Shown piece by piece: positions 12,458 to 23,239 of a DNA stretch of 64,000 bases. The DNA lies in the NCBI GenBank assembly GCA_003116995.1, contig BDSL01000122.1, positions 1 to 64,000 of the forward strand, in the 5' to 3' direction. The position numbers and the translations under genes were made by a program. The first letter of the stretch is position 1. Each line of letters opens with the position of its first letter. Below the pieces are notes generated by a model. It made no database searches and had not been told where the DNA came from. It saw only the letters and a program-made list of their open reading frames with translations. The stretch comes from Yamagishiella unicocca. Lineage: Eukaryota; Chlorophyta; Chlorophyceae; Chlamydomonadales; Volvocaceae.

Positions 12458-14110
12458 GTGCCAGCCCACAGCAGGACAGGCCGCCGGGCCCTGTTGCTGC
12501 CGGCTCGCGCGGCGGCCGCCGCCGCCGTCGCCGCAGCTGGATACACCCTCGACGCGGGCCCCGCCGCGGACGCCGCCATGGGCGTGGACCTCCTGGCGCA
12601 GCGCCTGAGCAGCCGCAGCTCCAGCTCCGCCTCCTTGGCCACCACCGCCCTGCACGTGTCCACAGTGGCAGGAGCTGTGCTGGCACGATGCTCGGCGCCA
12701 GCATCACCAGCGGCGGCCCCTCCAATGTGTCGTTGCGCTAGCAGCCGCACGCGTGAGCCACTGCTGCGGGTACTGTGCGGCCCGGGCTGCTGGTCTGGCG
12801 TGCCATCGGATCCTATATCTTGTTCGGACTCCGTGCCCCTTACACGCTGCAGCAGCGCCATGCTTGCATGGCTGTCCGCCACCAGCGGAGGGCCGAGCCC
12901 CGAAACAGGCAGCCCTATGCGCACAGCGCACAGCCGCTGCTGCAGCACCAATCGGCGCGGGATGCCATCGGGACGGCTGTGGAAGCTGCTGCGGTGACAG
13001 CAGCAGCGGCGGTGGCAGCAGCAGCAGCGGCGGTGGCAGCAGCGGCGGCAACAGCAGCAGCGGCGATGGCAGCAGCGGCGGCAACAGCAGCAGCGGCGGT
13101 GGCAGCAGCGGCGGTGGCAGCAGCGGTGGCAACGGCAGCGGCGGTGGCAACGGCAGCGGCGGTGGCAACAACAGTGCCGCTGCCAGCAGACTGCGAAAAT
13201 AAGCGGAGGAAGAGGGCGTTGCGGACGCTGCTCAGCCAGTTTAGCTTGACCTCAGTAACGACGGCTGCCATGCGCCGGCAGGCTACGGCTCCAATCAGCG
13301 ATAGCGATGGCGACGCCTCTGAAGGACCCGCCCCACTGCCACGGCGGCGGCGGCCGTCGAACAGTGGACCCGGAGACAGCAGCGGGGGAAGCGGCGGCGG
13401 CGGTAATAGCGGCGGTGGTGGCCGTCACCACCGCATGGTGGATGCGCTGAGCAACGGATGGAACCGCCTCACCCGGATGTCGTCACCGCAACAGGGAACT
13501 GCTGTCACCAATACGCGCGTCGTGCTGCCCGGGAGCCCGCCCCGCGACGCCAGGCGGGCCGGGTCGGACGTACATGCCGGCGGGCCCTCAGACCCGCTCA
13601 CCGGCGCCGCCGAAGAAAAGGCCGCTGCCCAGGGCAGCCGCACTGCCGCAGGCGGCGCCAGGGGTGCTGGCCCAGGCGTCGGCTCTCGGCGGTGGTAACT
13701 GCAGCGGCGACAGCAGCAGCAGCGGCGGTGGAAGCAGCAGCGGCGGCAGCAGCAGCAGCGGCGGCAGCAGCAGCAGCGGCGGTAGCAGCAGCAGCGGCGG
13801 TGGAAGCAGCAGCGGCGGCAGCAGAAGCAGAAGCAGCAGCAGCGGCGGCGGCAACAGCAGCAGCAGCGGCGGCAACAGCAGCGGCGGTGGCAACAGCAGC
13901 GGCGGTGGCAACAGCAGCGGCGGTGGCAACTGCAGCGGCGGTGGACAGCGTCCAGTCTTTGGAGCTGGCGTACCCAGGCTCCTGGGGCACCAACATGTCT
14001 CCGAGGTACGGCTCAGAGATGGCGCTCCGCCTGCAATGGCTCTTCCAGCTCATTGGCTGGCAGGACGAGGGGGCAGCAGCGAGGCGCATCCCAGCCACCC
14101 AGCTGGTTAA
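12458..14110 (+). CDS. Possible Ala/Gly-rich protein gene (weakly supported)
   Basis: I do not recognise this gene. Three overlapping open frames on the plus strand (12458-12997, 12775-13698, 13458-14225) contain stretches that look protein-like between codon-repeat tracts: an Arg/Lys-rich segment with RRKRALRTLLSQF near 13210, an acidic/Pro patch with ISDSDGDASEG near 13300, HHRMVDALSNGWNRL near 13430, and a non-repetitive end with ALRLQWLFQLIGW near 14030. Frames would have to be joined by introns, or else the repeats hide frameshifts. A GT dinucleotide at the frame change near 13693 could be a donor. The minus strand is also open here but gives mostly Ala/Leu/Pro polymers. It would be convergent with the BTB gene. 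No domain is visible, and it could be non-coding repeat DNA. Confidence 0.3.
12998..13171. repeat. Trinucleotide tract (GCA/GGC)n, first block
   Basis: Imperfect GGC-AGC-AGC and GGT-GGC-AAC codon-like repeats. Depending on frame and strand they read as poly-Ala, Gly/Ser or Leu/Pro runs. Such tracts are common inside volvocine coding sequence, so frame alone cannot show which strand is translated. Confidence 0.9.
13700..13946. repeat. Trinucleotide tract (AGC/GGC)n, second block
   Basis: About 245 bp of AGCAGCGGC-type repeats with occasional GGT, GAA and AAC variants. It is flanked on the right by non-repetitive DNA from 13947 that may be coding on the plus strand. Confidence 0.9.
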
Positions 14111-14118
14111 CAACGCCG

Positions 14119-14333
14119 CAAGGGGCATCAGGGAGGCGAGAGGGAGGCAAGAGGGGCATCAAGGAGGCGACAGGGGCACCAGGGAGGTGATAAGCGCATC
14201 AAGGAGGCGAGAGGGGCATCAGTAAGGTGAGAGGGGCATCAGGGACGCATAAGGGAGGCAAGAGGGGCACCAGGGCGGCGACAGGGACACCAGGGAGGTG
14301 AGAGGGGCCTCAAGGAGGCAGGGAGCGCCTCCA
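14119..14333. repeat. Minisatellite, about 20-bp unit
   Basis: Repeats of GAGGGGCATCAAGGAGGCGA with many variants (GGCACCAGG, AGGTGATAAG). It overlaps the 3' end of the BTB reading frame on the minus strand, where it supplies the last Pro/Leu-rich residues, so the true end of that protein is uncertain. Confidence 0.85.
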
Positions 14334-15081
14334 TCTGCTTCCGCATCTTGAGGTCGCTCATCAGAGAGGGCGCGTCGCAGAAGGCCCAGGCCAGCAGCTC
14401 GCCCAAGCTGGGACCACCCTCCGACACTGCGCCCTTGATGCCAGCAGCCCCACTGTGCCGCAGCAGCTGCAGCCGACAGACATGAAGCGGCCGCCAGACG
14501 GCTTTGGGCTCGGGAAGCAGGTGGCGACCGCCATACAGCTCGGCTACGCCAGTCAGTGCCCCGCTGTCTTGCTGCCTCGCTGTGCCGATCGCAACTAGAG
14601 CCAGGGCCACGTCACACGCCTCCACGCACCCCTCCACTTGCAGGTAGGCGGCCATGCGCCACACCCGCAGCAGCGCAACAGCACTGCTCACGTCCAGCCT
14701 GCCAGTGTAGATGAAGCGTAGCGCTGACAGGGCGTGGGGCAGCTCGTCCGCTGCACCAATGGGCACTCGGAGCACTGGCTTACTTCCAGGACCTTTCTCC
14801 TGAATCCACCGATCAAACTGGGCGCGGAAGCGAGGCGACCCGCCACAGATGACCAGTGAGTGCGCCGGGAGCGGGTCGCCTATGGCCTCGCCGCCTGCAG
14901 CCGTGCTCGCAGGCTGCGTATCCTGGCCTTCGGCAGCTATTTTTTGGCGCTTGCCAGCGGGCTCCTCCTCCCTGCCACAGGCAGGCTGTTCTGTGCCGGC
15001 GCAATAGAAAACCACTGAACAATCCGACCTCTCCTCGGCGCCAAACAAGCGAGCAACAAAGGAAGCAAAGCTGACAGACAT
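14239..15081 (-). CDS. BTB/POZ domain protein
   Basis: The 280-residue frame starts at MSVSFASFVARLFG; an in-frame ATG 14 codons upstream (15123) is less likely. Residues 19-30 (SDCSVVFYC) match the opening strand of a BTB fold. After a low-complexity insert come PAHSLVICGGSPRFRAQF, a beta segment (VLRVPIG) and ALRFIYTGRLDV, the usual BTB core of 'H..vL...S..F...f' and 'f..fiYtg.l'. The helix that follows (LLRVWRMAAYLQVEGCVEAC) and SLGELLAWAFCDAPSLMSDL resemble the start of a BACK-type region. BTB proteins are usually dimerising adaptors, often for CUL3 ubiquitin ligases; that role here is inferred. The last about 25 residues come from the minisatellite, so an intron or another 3' exon may have been missed. 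Confidence 0.75.
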   Translation of the reverse strand: MSVSFASFVARLFGAEERSDCSVVFYCAGTEQPACGREEEPAGKRQKIAAEGQDTQPASTAAGGEAIGDPLPAHSLVICGGSPRFRAQFDRWIQEKGPGSKPVLRVPIGAADELPHALSALRFIYTGRLDVSSAVALLRVWRMAAYLQVEGCVEACDVALALVAIGTARQQDSGALTGVAELYGGRHLLPEPKAVWRPLHVCRLQLLRHSGAAGIKGAVSEGGPSLGELLAWAFCDAPSLMSDLKMRKQMEALPASLRPLSPPWCPCRRPGAPLASLMRP

Positions 15082-16752
15082 CGTTGGTGAAACGTGTGAG
15101 GCTCTCGCGGAAGAGTGCCCCACTCACGAAGGACTATCCAGTAGTCATTAACGTCATTTGTGTTTATCCTACATGCTCGCGCTCACACATGCCGAATGCG
15201 TGTCTTAGTTCATGACTTTCAGCGGTTTCCCTGCAGCAATCACGGAACGATCAGTCAGGGGATCCAAACGGTGCTCCAATGGCGCGGCTGATGACGTTTC
15301 CTCAGATCCTTCGTCCAAATGAAGTCCAAATGAAGAACTGGCCGTCCAAGGTTGTAATGATTGGGAAGGACAAAGTGGACTTTGAATCCTAGCTGGTAAG
15401 GTGTGAGGATTCCACCCCGGTTTCAGTGTACGACGTGTCTCCGAAAAGATTGTTCAGTTGATGCCCCGCGACTTGCATCACTGGCATCTTATATGTGTAC
15501 AGCCCATATAGGGCCCACCTAACATACGGGTGATGCACTACAGAAAATTTGCCAGTGAGGAAGTGAGCGTTCCTCCGTACTCAAGCCAACCTGCTGAAAC
15601 GTAAGTATCGTCTGTCATAAAGGTTCACAAAGGCCGTTTGCTGCCGTTGCTCTTCCCGCGTCTATGGCGGTTCCTGCCGCCGCCTGCGTCGCCCAGGGTG
15701 CCGAGCATGTGTCGATGAAGCGTCAGCTATATCGGGGACAACAATACTGAGTCCTTATATCCCCTGGACCCCAAGTCATTGCTGCAGCTGGCTGCAGCTA
15801 CCCGTCCGCTATCACCCGGAGGCCTTTCTCACCCCACAGCCTCAGCAACGTGATCCGGTAACGTTAGGTATCCTCGTGCTTGGCTGGGCGTGGGTCCCTA
15901 ACGCAGCTGTACAGCCTACCTCTATCTCGCTCAACCCTCAGTACACAGATCCATACACCGGTAGTCGCTTGTCGTGTTTTCCGGGACGGCACCACGGCCA
16001 TTCCAACACCGACCACCCCCACCCAAGTCAACCGAACGGCGCGGCTGCCCGCACCATGGCCCCACCAGCTGCGGAGCTGTGCACGTAAGGCACGCCACGT
16101 GACAACGCATAACGTCACAACGCATGACGTCACAACGCATGACATCACGGCAGGCAACACGGCGGAGGAGCGCGAGTGCGTTTTGCCGTACTCACGCCGC
16201 CTGCGCAGCAGCACGGCCCCACCGGTCGCGACCCCACCGGGCCGACTCACACCTAGGCCTGGGGCGGGTCGCGCCAGAGCCACCTGTGCAAGCGGGTGGG
16301 AGTGGAATGGGGTTTGCCGGTGCTGATGGCCGCCATCTATGTGCTAGTCGGTGTACGGAGCTGGGGTGTATGCTGCCGGGGTGTATGCTGCTGGGGTGGG
16401 CACGGTAGGTGCCAGTAGGTGCGATTCTCGAGGATTACACCCAGCGCCCCAACTGCCAGAACGTGATGTGTGGCAGTGGTAGTGTGACGCGTCACGAGCG
16501 GCTGGCTAGACGACCGGCGCGCAGCTGGAGGGGCGGGCTGGGGGGCCGCAGGCGAGAGGCGAGATTGTTGTTATTAGCGATCGAGGGGAGGAGGACGAAG
16601 GTGGCGATAAGAAGGCGTAGGAGGGCTGTTTCGGTGTGCTAAGCTGCGAGGCTTAAACGGCGTGTCCGTGTAGCACAAAGCCGCGAAACTCCCGCCACGG
16701 GAAATGAGCAGTTCGGGCGGCGAAACTCCTTCCCTGGTGCGTTGGTTTACCG
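15082..16752. other. Intergenic DNA upstream of the BTB gene
   Basis: No convincing gene. GC content is lower than in the flanks. At 16095-16145 three near-copies of a 15-bp unit (ACAACGCATGACGTC) place TGACGTCA-like sites in tandem; these resemble CRE/bZIP half sites but no function is shown. The open frames here are short and lack domain signals. Confidence 0.5.
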
Positions 16753-17172
16753 TCAAGCTGTCATGCCCCACAGCAGGCATCGCCTGTCGCCGACACCAGG
16801 TGTAACACTTCTCGACCTGTTGCTGGGTGGCGCGGGCGCGCGGCACCACAGCCCCGCGGACTGGCGCTGCTGGCAGGCGGGCTGCAGGTTACCAAGCTGC
16901 AGGGTCTCAAGTTCCAGTTCCGACTTAGTGACCTGTATGCGACTGATAGGGTCGGCGACATTTAGCCCACCGGGGCGATGAAGCCAGGCGTAGTGGAAAT
17001 GCGTGAGGTATTCCTGCCAGCGCGCTTGCCTACGCGAAAGGTTCTTCTTTTGATCGAACCAGATAAGAGGGTTATGGTCAGTTATTAACATGACAGATTG
17101 CTGGGCAGTTTCCAGGTAAGGACGCCATTCTTCGAGGGCGTTAATTACTCACGACTTTACAGTCAACGAATA
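16753..17172 (-). mobile_element. Ty3/gypsy-type retrotransposon fragment (RNase H)
   Basis: Minus-strand reading gives, in order, INALEEWRPYLETAQQSVML, then LITDHNPLIWFDQKK, LSRRQARWQEYLTHFHY and HRPGGLNVADPISR. This is the RNase H end of a Ty3/gypsy polymerase (TDH..L, RR.ARW.e.L..F, H.PG..N.aD..SR). Just upstream, around 17150-17165, the frame shows YSLTV followed by a short deletion and a stop before VINA, so the copy is broken. Downstream of the SR motif the frame continues without a clear integrase zinc finger. No long terminal repeats, reverse transcriptase palm or integrase core were found nearby. It is an isolated relic, confidently a retroelement, with the exact family uncertain. 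Confidence 0.85.
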
Positions 17173-17303
17173 TAAAAGAAAGTCCTCTTTGTGTACATTA
17201 TGTCACGCGGAGCGAAGTACGGCCATTAGGGCCTTACGCGCGCCTTACAAAGGTTGCCAGCACCGGCAAATTTTCGGTAGTGTAGGCATGCTTTTTTATT
17301 ATT

Positions 17304-17320
17304 CGCGGCCGTAGGCCGCG
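17304..17320. repeat. Short GC palindrome
   Basis: CGCGGCC-GTA-GGCCGCG forms a perfect 7-bp stem with a 3-base loop in AT-richer DNA. Its role is unknown; it may be part of a degraded element. Confidence 0.6.
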
Positions 17321-19088
17321 CGAAATTATTTTGGGGAACAGCGAAAACTACTAATTCCTTCATCGGATTCAACGAATCGGCCTGAGAGAGGCGAATTTTC
17401 ACCCACGCGCCAATGCCATATTTCCAACGAGTTAGGCATATGAAAGCTGTCATTTCATGTAAGGATTGGCGAGGGTGAAAGTGTTCCAGTAGGCCGGAGA
17501 CCCACTGAGATTTATTCCTACTGGTAAGCGCACACGCATATATCGGAATGCAGGCGGGTTTGATTTTTAAAGCTCAGAAGGTCTGAAGTGCGTTGACAAC
17601 GAAAGGACGATGTGCCTCGACACCTGTGAGTCAGCAAGTGCGTTGACCGCGACTCCCTTGAGTCTGACAAAACAATGTTCATAATAATTTGTAAACGATA
17701 TCACTAAGGCTATGTAGAAGCATTGTGGTTCAGAACCCGTTGGCAATCATTTTCCGCAACCGAATGGTCAACGTTCTGCTCTTACGCACAGTTCAGCCTT
17801 TCCAGAGCGCATATAACATTGCTGCTTGTCAGTTCATAGTCAGTTTAGCGAATTATCCAAAACACAAAGGGGTGGGAGCCACACGCGTCACGGCACGTTG
17901 CGCTTGGGCGCACAGGCAGCTCGGAGACAGGGCAGATTCAGGAGGGCAGAGTACTAGACCGTTATTGTCCGGTATCGGTCTTCGATTCGGGCCGCAACTA
18001 GAATGCCAGTTCTAGGGTGCCAGTCGCGGTTGGCGCCTTTCGTAGAAGTGCGGGGTTGGCACCTAGCTGCCGATAGCTGCTACGACGCAGAAGTGCTCTG
18101 CGTGGGCCCACGAGGGTGTGGCAAACGATATTTCGGGATTTTCAAGTTTGTGGCGAATGCGCGAACAGGCCTCCAGGACAATGATAAATGCCAGATTAGA
18201 ATCTGGTGATTAGGCGGCAACCACGATATTGTGGCTGAGGACCGGCTGGGGGGTGGCCGAAACTCAAAACCGAAGCTACCTGATACGGGTGTCGATACGA
18301 AGATGCGCACAACAGGTGAACAGCAGAAGTGCGAAACCCTCCATTGCGCGAAAGCCAAACCATTGCAGGCTTGAAGTGTCATGCCTTTTCCTCATTTGGT
18401 ACCAACTAACAGTTGAACGCCAGCTCGTCAAATTGGGAGAACCGAGACGAAAAGCGAAGCGCTTCGTCTGCCTTATCCATACAGCAAACCCAGCCTTCCC
18501 CCGCTATGGCTCAGTACCCTTCCGTACCGGTGCCAATTTGCCTGCCGCCCTTTTAAGCACCTCCAAGTAAGACCTTATGTAATTTCCCTGCCCGCACTGT
18601 ACAAAGGTTCCCGCTGTCCCGCAAAGAAGGTAATCCCCGAAGGTGTCTCAAACAAGTTTCCTCCGAAGGAACTGTGCTCGGATACCTACGTGCACTCCAT
18701 GTCGGCAGCAGCTTCCGCCAAAAAAATAACAAATGTAGAAAACAAACGCAACCCGCCGCCAGCAAGGACAGCAGTGGAGGAAAAACACCTTGCACGCCTC
18801 CCACCCGCCAAAGGAAGCGCAACAAGGCACCGGAGCGCCGTTTCCGGGGTTATGCAGTGCCCACCAACGGGGCCAACGGTAATAATACCCATCGGGCTGC
18901 GCTGCAAGCTTGGGGGGGAGCTTTATTAAGCAATGACGGCACCGGTCATCGCTGTTTCGGCCACCCTGGTGGCCCGGCTCGCCCAGGTTGGGGCTGCCGC
19001 GTTGCGTCAAACACGCAGTCCTTATTTCGTACTCCCATATCCGTTTTACTATCGTGAACGACAAGACTATAATCATGCACGCGCTATG

Positions 19089-19150
19089 TTGTCCATTCTC
19101 ACTCAGAGCGTACGGCGGGTTGTCCATTCTCGCTCAGAGCGTACGGCGGG
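19089..19150. repeat. 31-bp direct duplication
   Basis: Two adjacent copies of TTGTCCATTCTC(A/G)CTCAGAG followed by CGTACGGCGGG, differing by one base. A simple local duplication. Confidence 0.85.
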
Positions 19151-19397
19151 TGAACACCGGGGCAATGCCTCCGACGTCTTCGTACACTGCGTTTATGTTC
19201 CCTCACCGACCTGAACCCACCTGCTGCGACGGCTACTAGTCCATTCGTGTCGTTGCGGGCTTCGGCTTGACGGCCTGCTTCCCTGCTTCGACAAGTTACC
19301 ATGTCCGTGCAATAGCCGGCTGCGCCGTCCCGTCGTTGCCCTCACACACCCCAAGCTCTGCCAGCGGCGCCGCCACAACCTCTGCTTCTCCCGCCAC

Positions 19398-22365
19398 TTA
19401 ATCTGCCCCCTCAGCAAATACCTCCGTCAGAAAGGCATCCACAATGTCATCCGCTGCCGCATCGGCATCTGCCTTCGCCACTGCGTCCTGATCCGCCGCC
19501 TCCGCCGCCCCCGCCGGTCGTTCCTCACCCGCGGACAGCACGACAACACCGGCCACGACCGCTGCCTCAACCTCCAAGGCCTCCGCCGCACATGCAGCGT
19601 CGGCATCGACCGGCAGGGCCCCAGTTGGCGAAGGCGCGCCATTGGCGGAGCCCTGGGACGCCCGAGCAACTGCCGGATGTGGGTCAGCAGCAGCCGCGTC
19701 GTCATCGGAGGCCTTCATCGCAGGAGCGGAGCAGGGTGAACCCGACCGCGGCGGCAATGCTGACGCCTGCTGTGGGGACACCGCAGAGCCGGGTCTGGGC
19801 GCCGCGGCCGCGTTTGTGGAAGATGAGCCGGAGGGCGATGAAGCGGTGGCCGGACGTGACTGCTGTGGCGGCAGCTGCGGCGGCGACGCAGCCTTCGAGG
19901 ACGGTTTGGGCTCAACCATCCCTGCCGGCGGCATCAGCACCTGCTCTCCGACCCCCTCGAGGGCGCCTGTAATTTTGGCTGGGACGGCCTCCGCGGGTCT
20001 GCTGCTGGCAGGGCGCGACAGGCGGCCGCCGGTGAAGGGGCACTGCGGGACGCGCGCGGAGGCGGGGCGGCTGCCACCATTGGAGGGTGCCGACCCCACA
20101 GCAGGTAGCGAGGGCTGGCCGGTCACCTGCGGCTCCGCTCCCTGCCCCGCTGCTTGCTTTACTGCCTGTCGCACCGCCGCCTGCTTTGGTGCCTGCTCCG
20201 CCGTTTGCTTTACTGCCTGCTCCGCTGCCTGCTCCTCGGCCTGGTGCTTGCGATGATCCTCCAAAGCCCACCGCGCCTCCTCGTCAGCATCCTTGGCCGA
20301 GGGGGTGAAGATCACGTCCTGCGGTTCGCAAACCGGTGTGCGCCATTTGGCTCGTCGTATGATGGGTGCTGCCACACAAGTCCGTGAAGCGATAGGGCCT
20401 CCCTAGGCTCCCTGACCTCGTCAGGTTGTCGCGTGAACACGTGACTGGACGCGTGCGTACCCTCCTGAAGTGTCTGCATAGGCCCTGTGCCTAGTTGAAT
20501 GCCGAAGGTGGTGTTGCGAAGCCCGCCCGCCCCCCACCCGCCCATACAAGGATCCGTGGTGGTGGACCCTCACCTTGAATGGTCGGATCTTGGTCATCAC
20601 CTCATTGACGATCGTCTGCAGGGAGAAAGCGCGAGCAGGGGATGAAGCCGCAAGCAAGGGACGAAGCCGCAAGCAGGGGATGAAGCCGTGCGATTTAGCA
20701 CCAATTGCACCATGCTGCCGCTTGGTCATCCGTTTTAGCGTGCACAGCCGAGCACATGCTACAAGGATCACAAGTACCAGGAGCTTGGTACCGGGCACAC
20801 AGCCGCAGCGCACGATCTCCACCCGCCTATGAGCGTGCCGCCAGCTTCCCGCACCGCAAACCCAACAACTCAACCCAGGGCACACTACCTCCGGTGCCTC
20901 GAAATCTTTCATAGCGTCCTCGAAGTAGCTCATGCCCTTCTCAAAGTCTTCGGGGCTGAAACCGAGTTGCTTGATCAGGCGCAGGTGCGCAATGCGCAGG
21001 TTCTTGCCGGTGTAGGGTTGGTTAGAGGGGCCGAACAGCCAGGACATGAAGGCGGACTGCGGGATTGGGGAGAAAGGCGCAACGGTAAATTTAGACCGGC
21101 CAACCCCAAACAGCTTCAGTATTGTGCCACAAGCCGGCCCCCGCTTTGGAACCTGGCCCTGTTCCCCACTCCCACCTACCTCCCGCCTACCTCAAGTCGT
21201 ACGCAACACATATGCGCATGTGCATTTCCTAGCAAGCACCTTTGCTCCGGAACCAAATCCACCCACACCGGTGCACGTATACCTGTTTGGCTCGCAGGTA
21301 CACCATGTCCTTGCCTTGCAGGACCACCAACAGCTGTATGTGGGGAGCCGGGTCCAGGGGGGGTGGGAGGTGAAGTGCAGGCGGCGTGCACAGGGGCGGC
21401 ACACGCATGCATGGTGAGGGATAAAGGGTAGGCATAATGAGGACGAGGGGCACGGGAACGGGAGTTGAGTTGAGCTGGCGGTGCACCTTGGGCCCCCTCT
21501 TGCAGTTGCGAGGTTTACTGATTGTACCCACTATCAGCTGGCCGGTGGCACCATCGTTCTGGTCTGTTTTGTGGGTCAACAGTCCACCTAACGCACACTG
21601 CTTTGTGCTATCTCATGGCCAGGCACCTTATCAAGTTCTCCTGCTTGCGTCCAAAACAAATTGGCTTCGCAAAATATTACCCTACGCCGTGCAGGGTCCT
21701 TGTTTCCATTAGCCTAGGAGTCGAAGCCGCAATAGACATAGCTGCCGAAGGTCGACATACCACCTCCGACTTTTAGTTTCCTCAAGCAAGTTCTCCAGCA
21801 TGCGTCTCCAAACGTATTCCAAAACGTGTTTTCCTTGCAACCCAACGCACGAGCAACAACTGTCACATAGCCGTGGGGAGTTCTTCCTCCCTTGCCCCTG
21901 GTGTCCCTTTCCCCTGTCCTCTCCTCGCTCCCAAATCCCCTTTCCCGCCCGCAATCCCGTTATTCGCCCGCACTTGCCCTCTCATCGGCGTACAGCTTGC
22001 GGTACCAGGCCTCGACGACTCGCTTCACTACATCGATGCCGCCCACTCGGTTCAGCAGTGGGCCATTGGTTGGGAGGTAGTGCTGAGGAACGGGGGCGCA
22101 AGGATCCACGGGAGCCAGCGTTGGGATGAATGTCAGTTTCAATCTCCCGCACGTGGCCATGATAAGTTTTGCCAGCAAGTGGCTAAGCTTTGTGCGCTAA
22201 CCAACGCCGATGGGAACCGCCAAGCTTGCGTACCGCGGCTGCAGTGGCGCCCCCAGCCTTGTTTTGCTCCTGGGCCTTTTGCCATGCCTCGATGCTTCTG
22301 ACGGCGTCTCGGACCTCCTCCTGCAAGTATGCGCCGTAACACGGATCCTCGTTACGTAACGAGCC
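19398..22365 (-). CDS. Truncated (2/2) hemoglobin with long low-complexity C-terminal extension
   Basis: Six exons fit in one frame: 22365-22234, 22082-21978, 21333-21283, 21056-20889, 20615-20574, 20402-19398 (500 codons; start exon not found). Exon 1 gives CYGAYLQEEVRDAVRSIEAW. Exons 2-5 carry the globin: LLNRVGGIDVVKRVVEAWY with a Tyr at the B10 position, LQGKDMVYLRAKQ, FMSWLFGPSNQPYTGKNLR, then IAHLRLIKQLGFSPEDF with the proximal heme His, and TIVNEVMTKIRPFK as helix H. This matches the group I-like globins found in multiples in Chlamydomonas, which bind O2/NO. The last exon adds about 330 residues rich in Ala, Gln, Pro and Ser, ending DIVDAFLTEVFAEGAD; this motif recurs at 33.6 kb. The intron after exon 2 appears to use a GC donor (AGG/GCAAGT). 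The family is firm; the join to the last exon and the N terminus are inferred. Confidence 0.8.
21744..21844 (+). repeat. Dispersed intron-resident element, long copy
   Basis: Carries GCCGAAGGTCGACATACC, then CAAGTTCTCCAGCATGCGTC and a diverged tail (AAACGTATTCC..TTCCTTGCAACCC). The same order of blocks occurs in reverse complement at 51255-51405. It sits in an intron of the hemoglobin gene, antisense to it. Confidence 0.75.
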
Positions 22366-23239
22366 CTGAAACCTCAAGCGGATCAACTCAGGCAGCCCAG
22401 ATCGTTTTGCAGGAAGTCAGCGGCTTCGGAACGCATACTACGTGTTGTTGGCGTTTGAAACTGCGCTCCCTCGCTGACGGGACACCGCTACGCCTACCGT
22501 TGTCGCCAAGTGGGACCAGGCGTCAACCGAGTGACTGCAGCTGCTGCCCATGTTGTAAGCTTACGACAGTAATTGTTGCGGGCCTACTCAATTAGGAAAC
22601 CCCTTGTACTCAGCGTAGACCTGCGTAGATGGCGTTCAATTCTACTCCTCCGCAATGCCCCTTGCCTCGTAGTAACGATGCACTATATACTTCTAAGTGG
22701 ACAGGTGTGTAGTATCAAGGGCGCCTAGCGTATCATGCGTGGGAGTAGGGCGCACCCTCCGCGCTTTGGTAGTCAGTAGGTTGGCTGGCGTTGTATCGTA
22801 CAGGTTTGGCAATACACAATATTGGCGCTGAGTACAACACGTTAGTATAATGCTCTTTTGTGTGGTAATTTGGAGCTGGCTTCCCCGGTCAGACCTCCGT
22901 GCCAGTACAGTACGCTGCGCCCGCCCTCATAACCTCCGTAAACGGCATGTTTCATGCACACACACAGGAATGGCGCATCAGGCTGCAAATAAAAAACTGA
23001 ATTGGCTCTGTGGTATTTTCTTGCCGAAGACTGGCATCCTGACGACAGGCATGGGCAATAGGTTTAACATACTACATTCCTGTAACCTTTGCATTTAACC
23101 AAAACAAACACGTCTCATCGTCCATACTATATAATATTTTCGCACGCAACTGGCATGCTATAGTAACCCGCAGTAACCTTCCTTATTCAAACCAAGTTTT
23201 CTCTCATCCAACCGCTTCCGAAGGACTGCACCTCACAAG
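22366..23239. other. Divergent intergenic region, hemoglobin / D27-like
   Basis: About 870 bp between the first hemoglobin exon found and the start codon of the D27-like gene. It should contain both promoters and probably the missing first hemoglobin exon; a minus-strand ATG near 22435 starts MRSEAADFLQ but lacks a clear donor. No obvious TATA box or tandem motif was found. Confidence 0.5.

Larger units (their letters stand above)
17173..19397. other. Repeat-derived intergenic DNA, no gene seen
   Basis: Lower-GC DNA with stops in every frame and only short, unrecognisable open frames. It holds the GC palindrome at 17304 and the direct repeat at 19089. It lies between the retroelement relic and the 3' end of the hemoglobin gene. 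I did not find a TGTAA signal close after that gene's stop. Confidence 0.5.
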
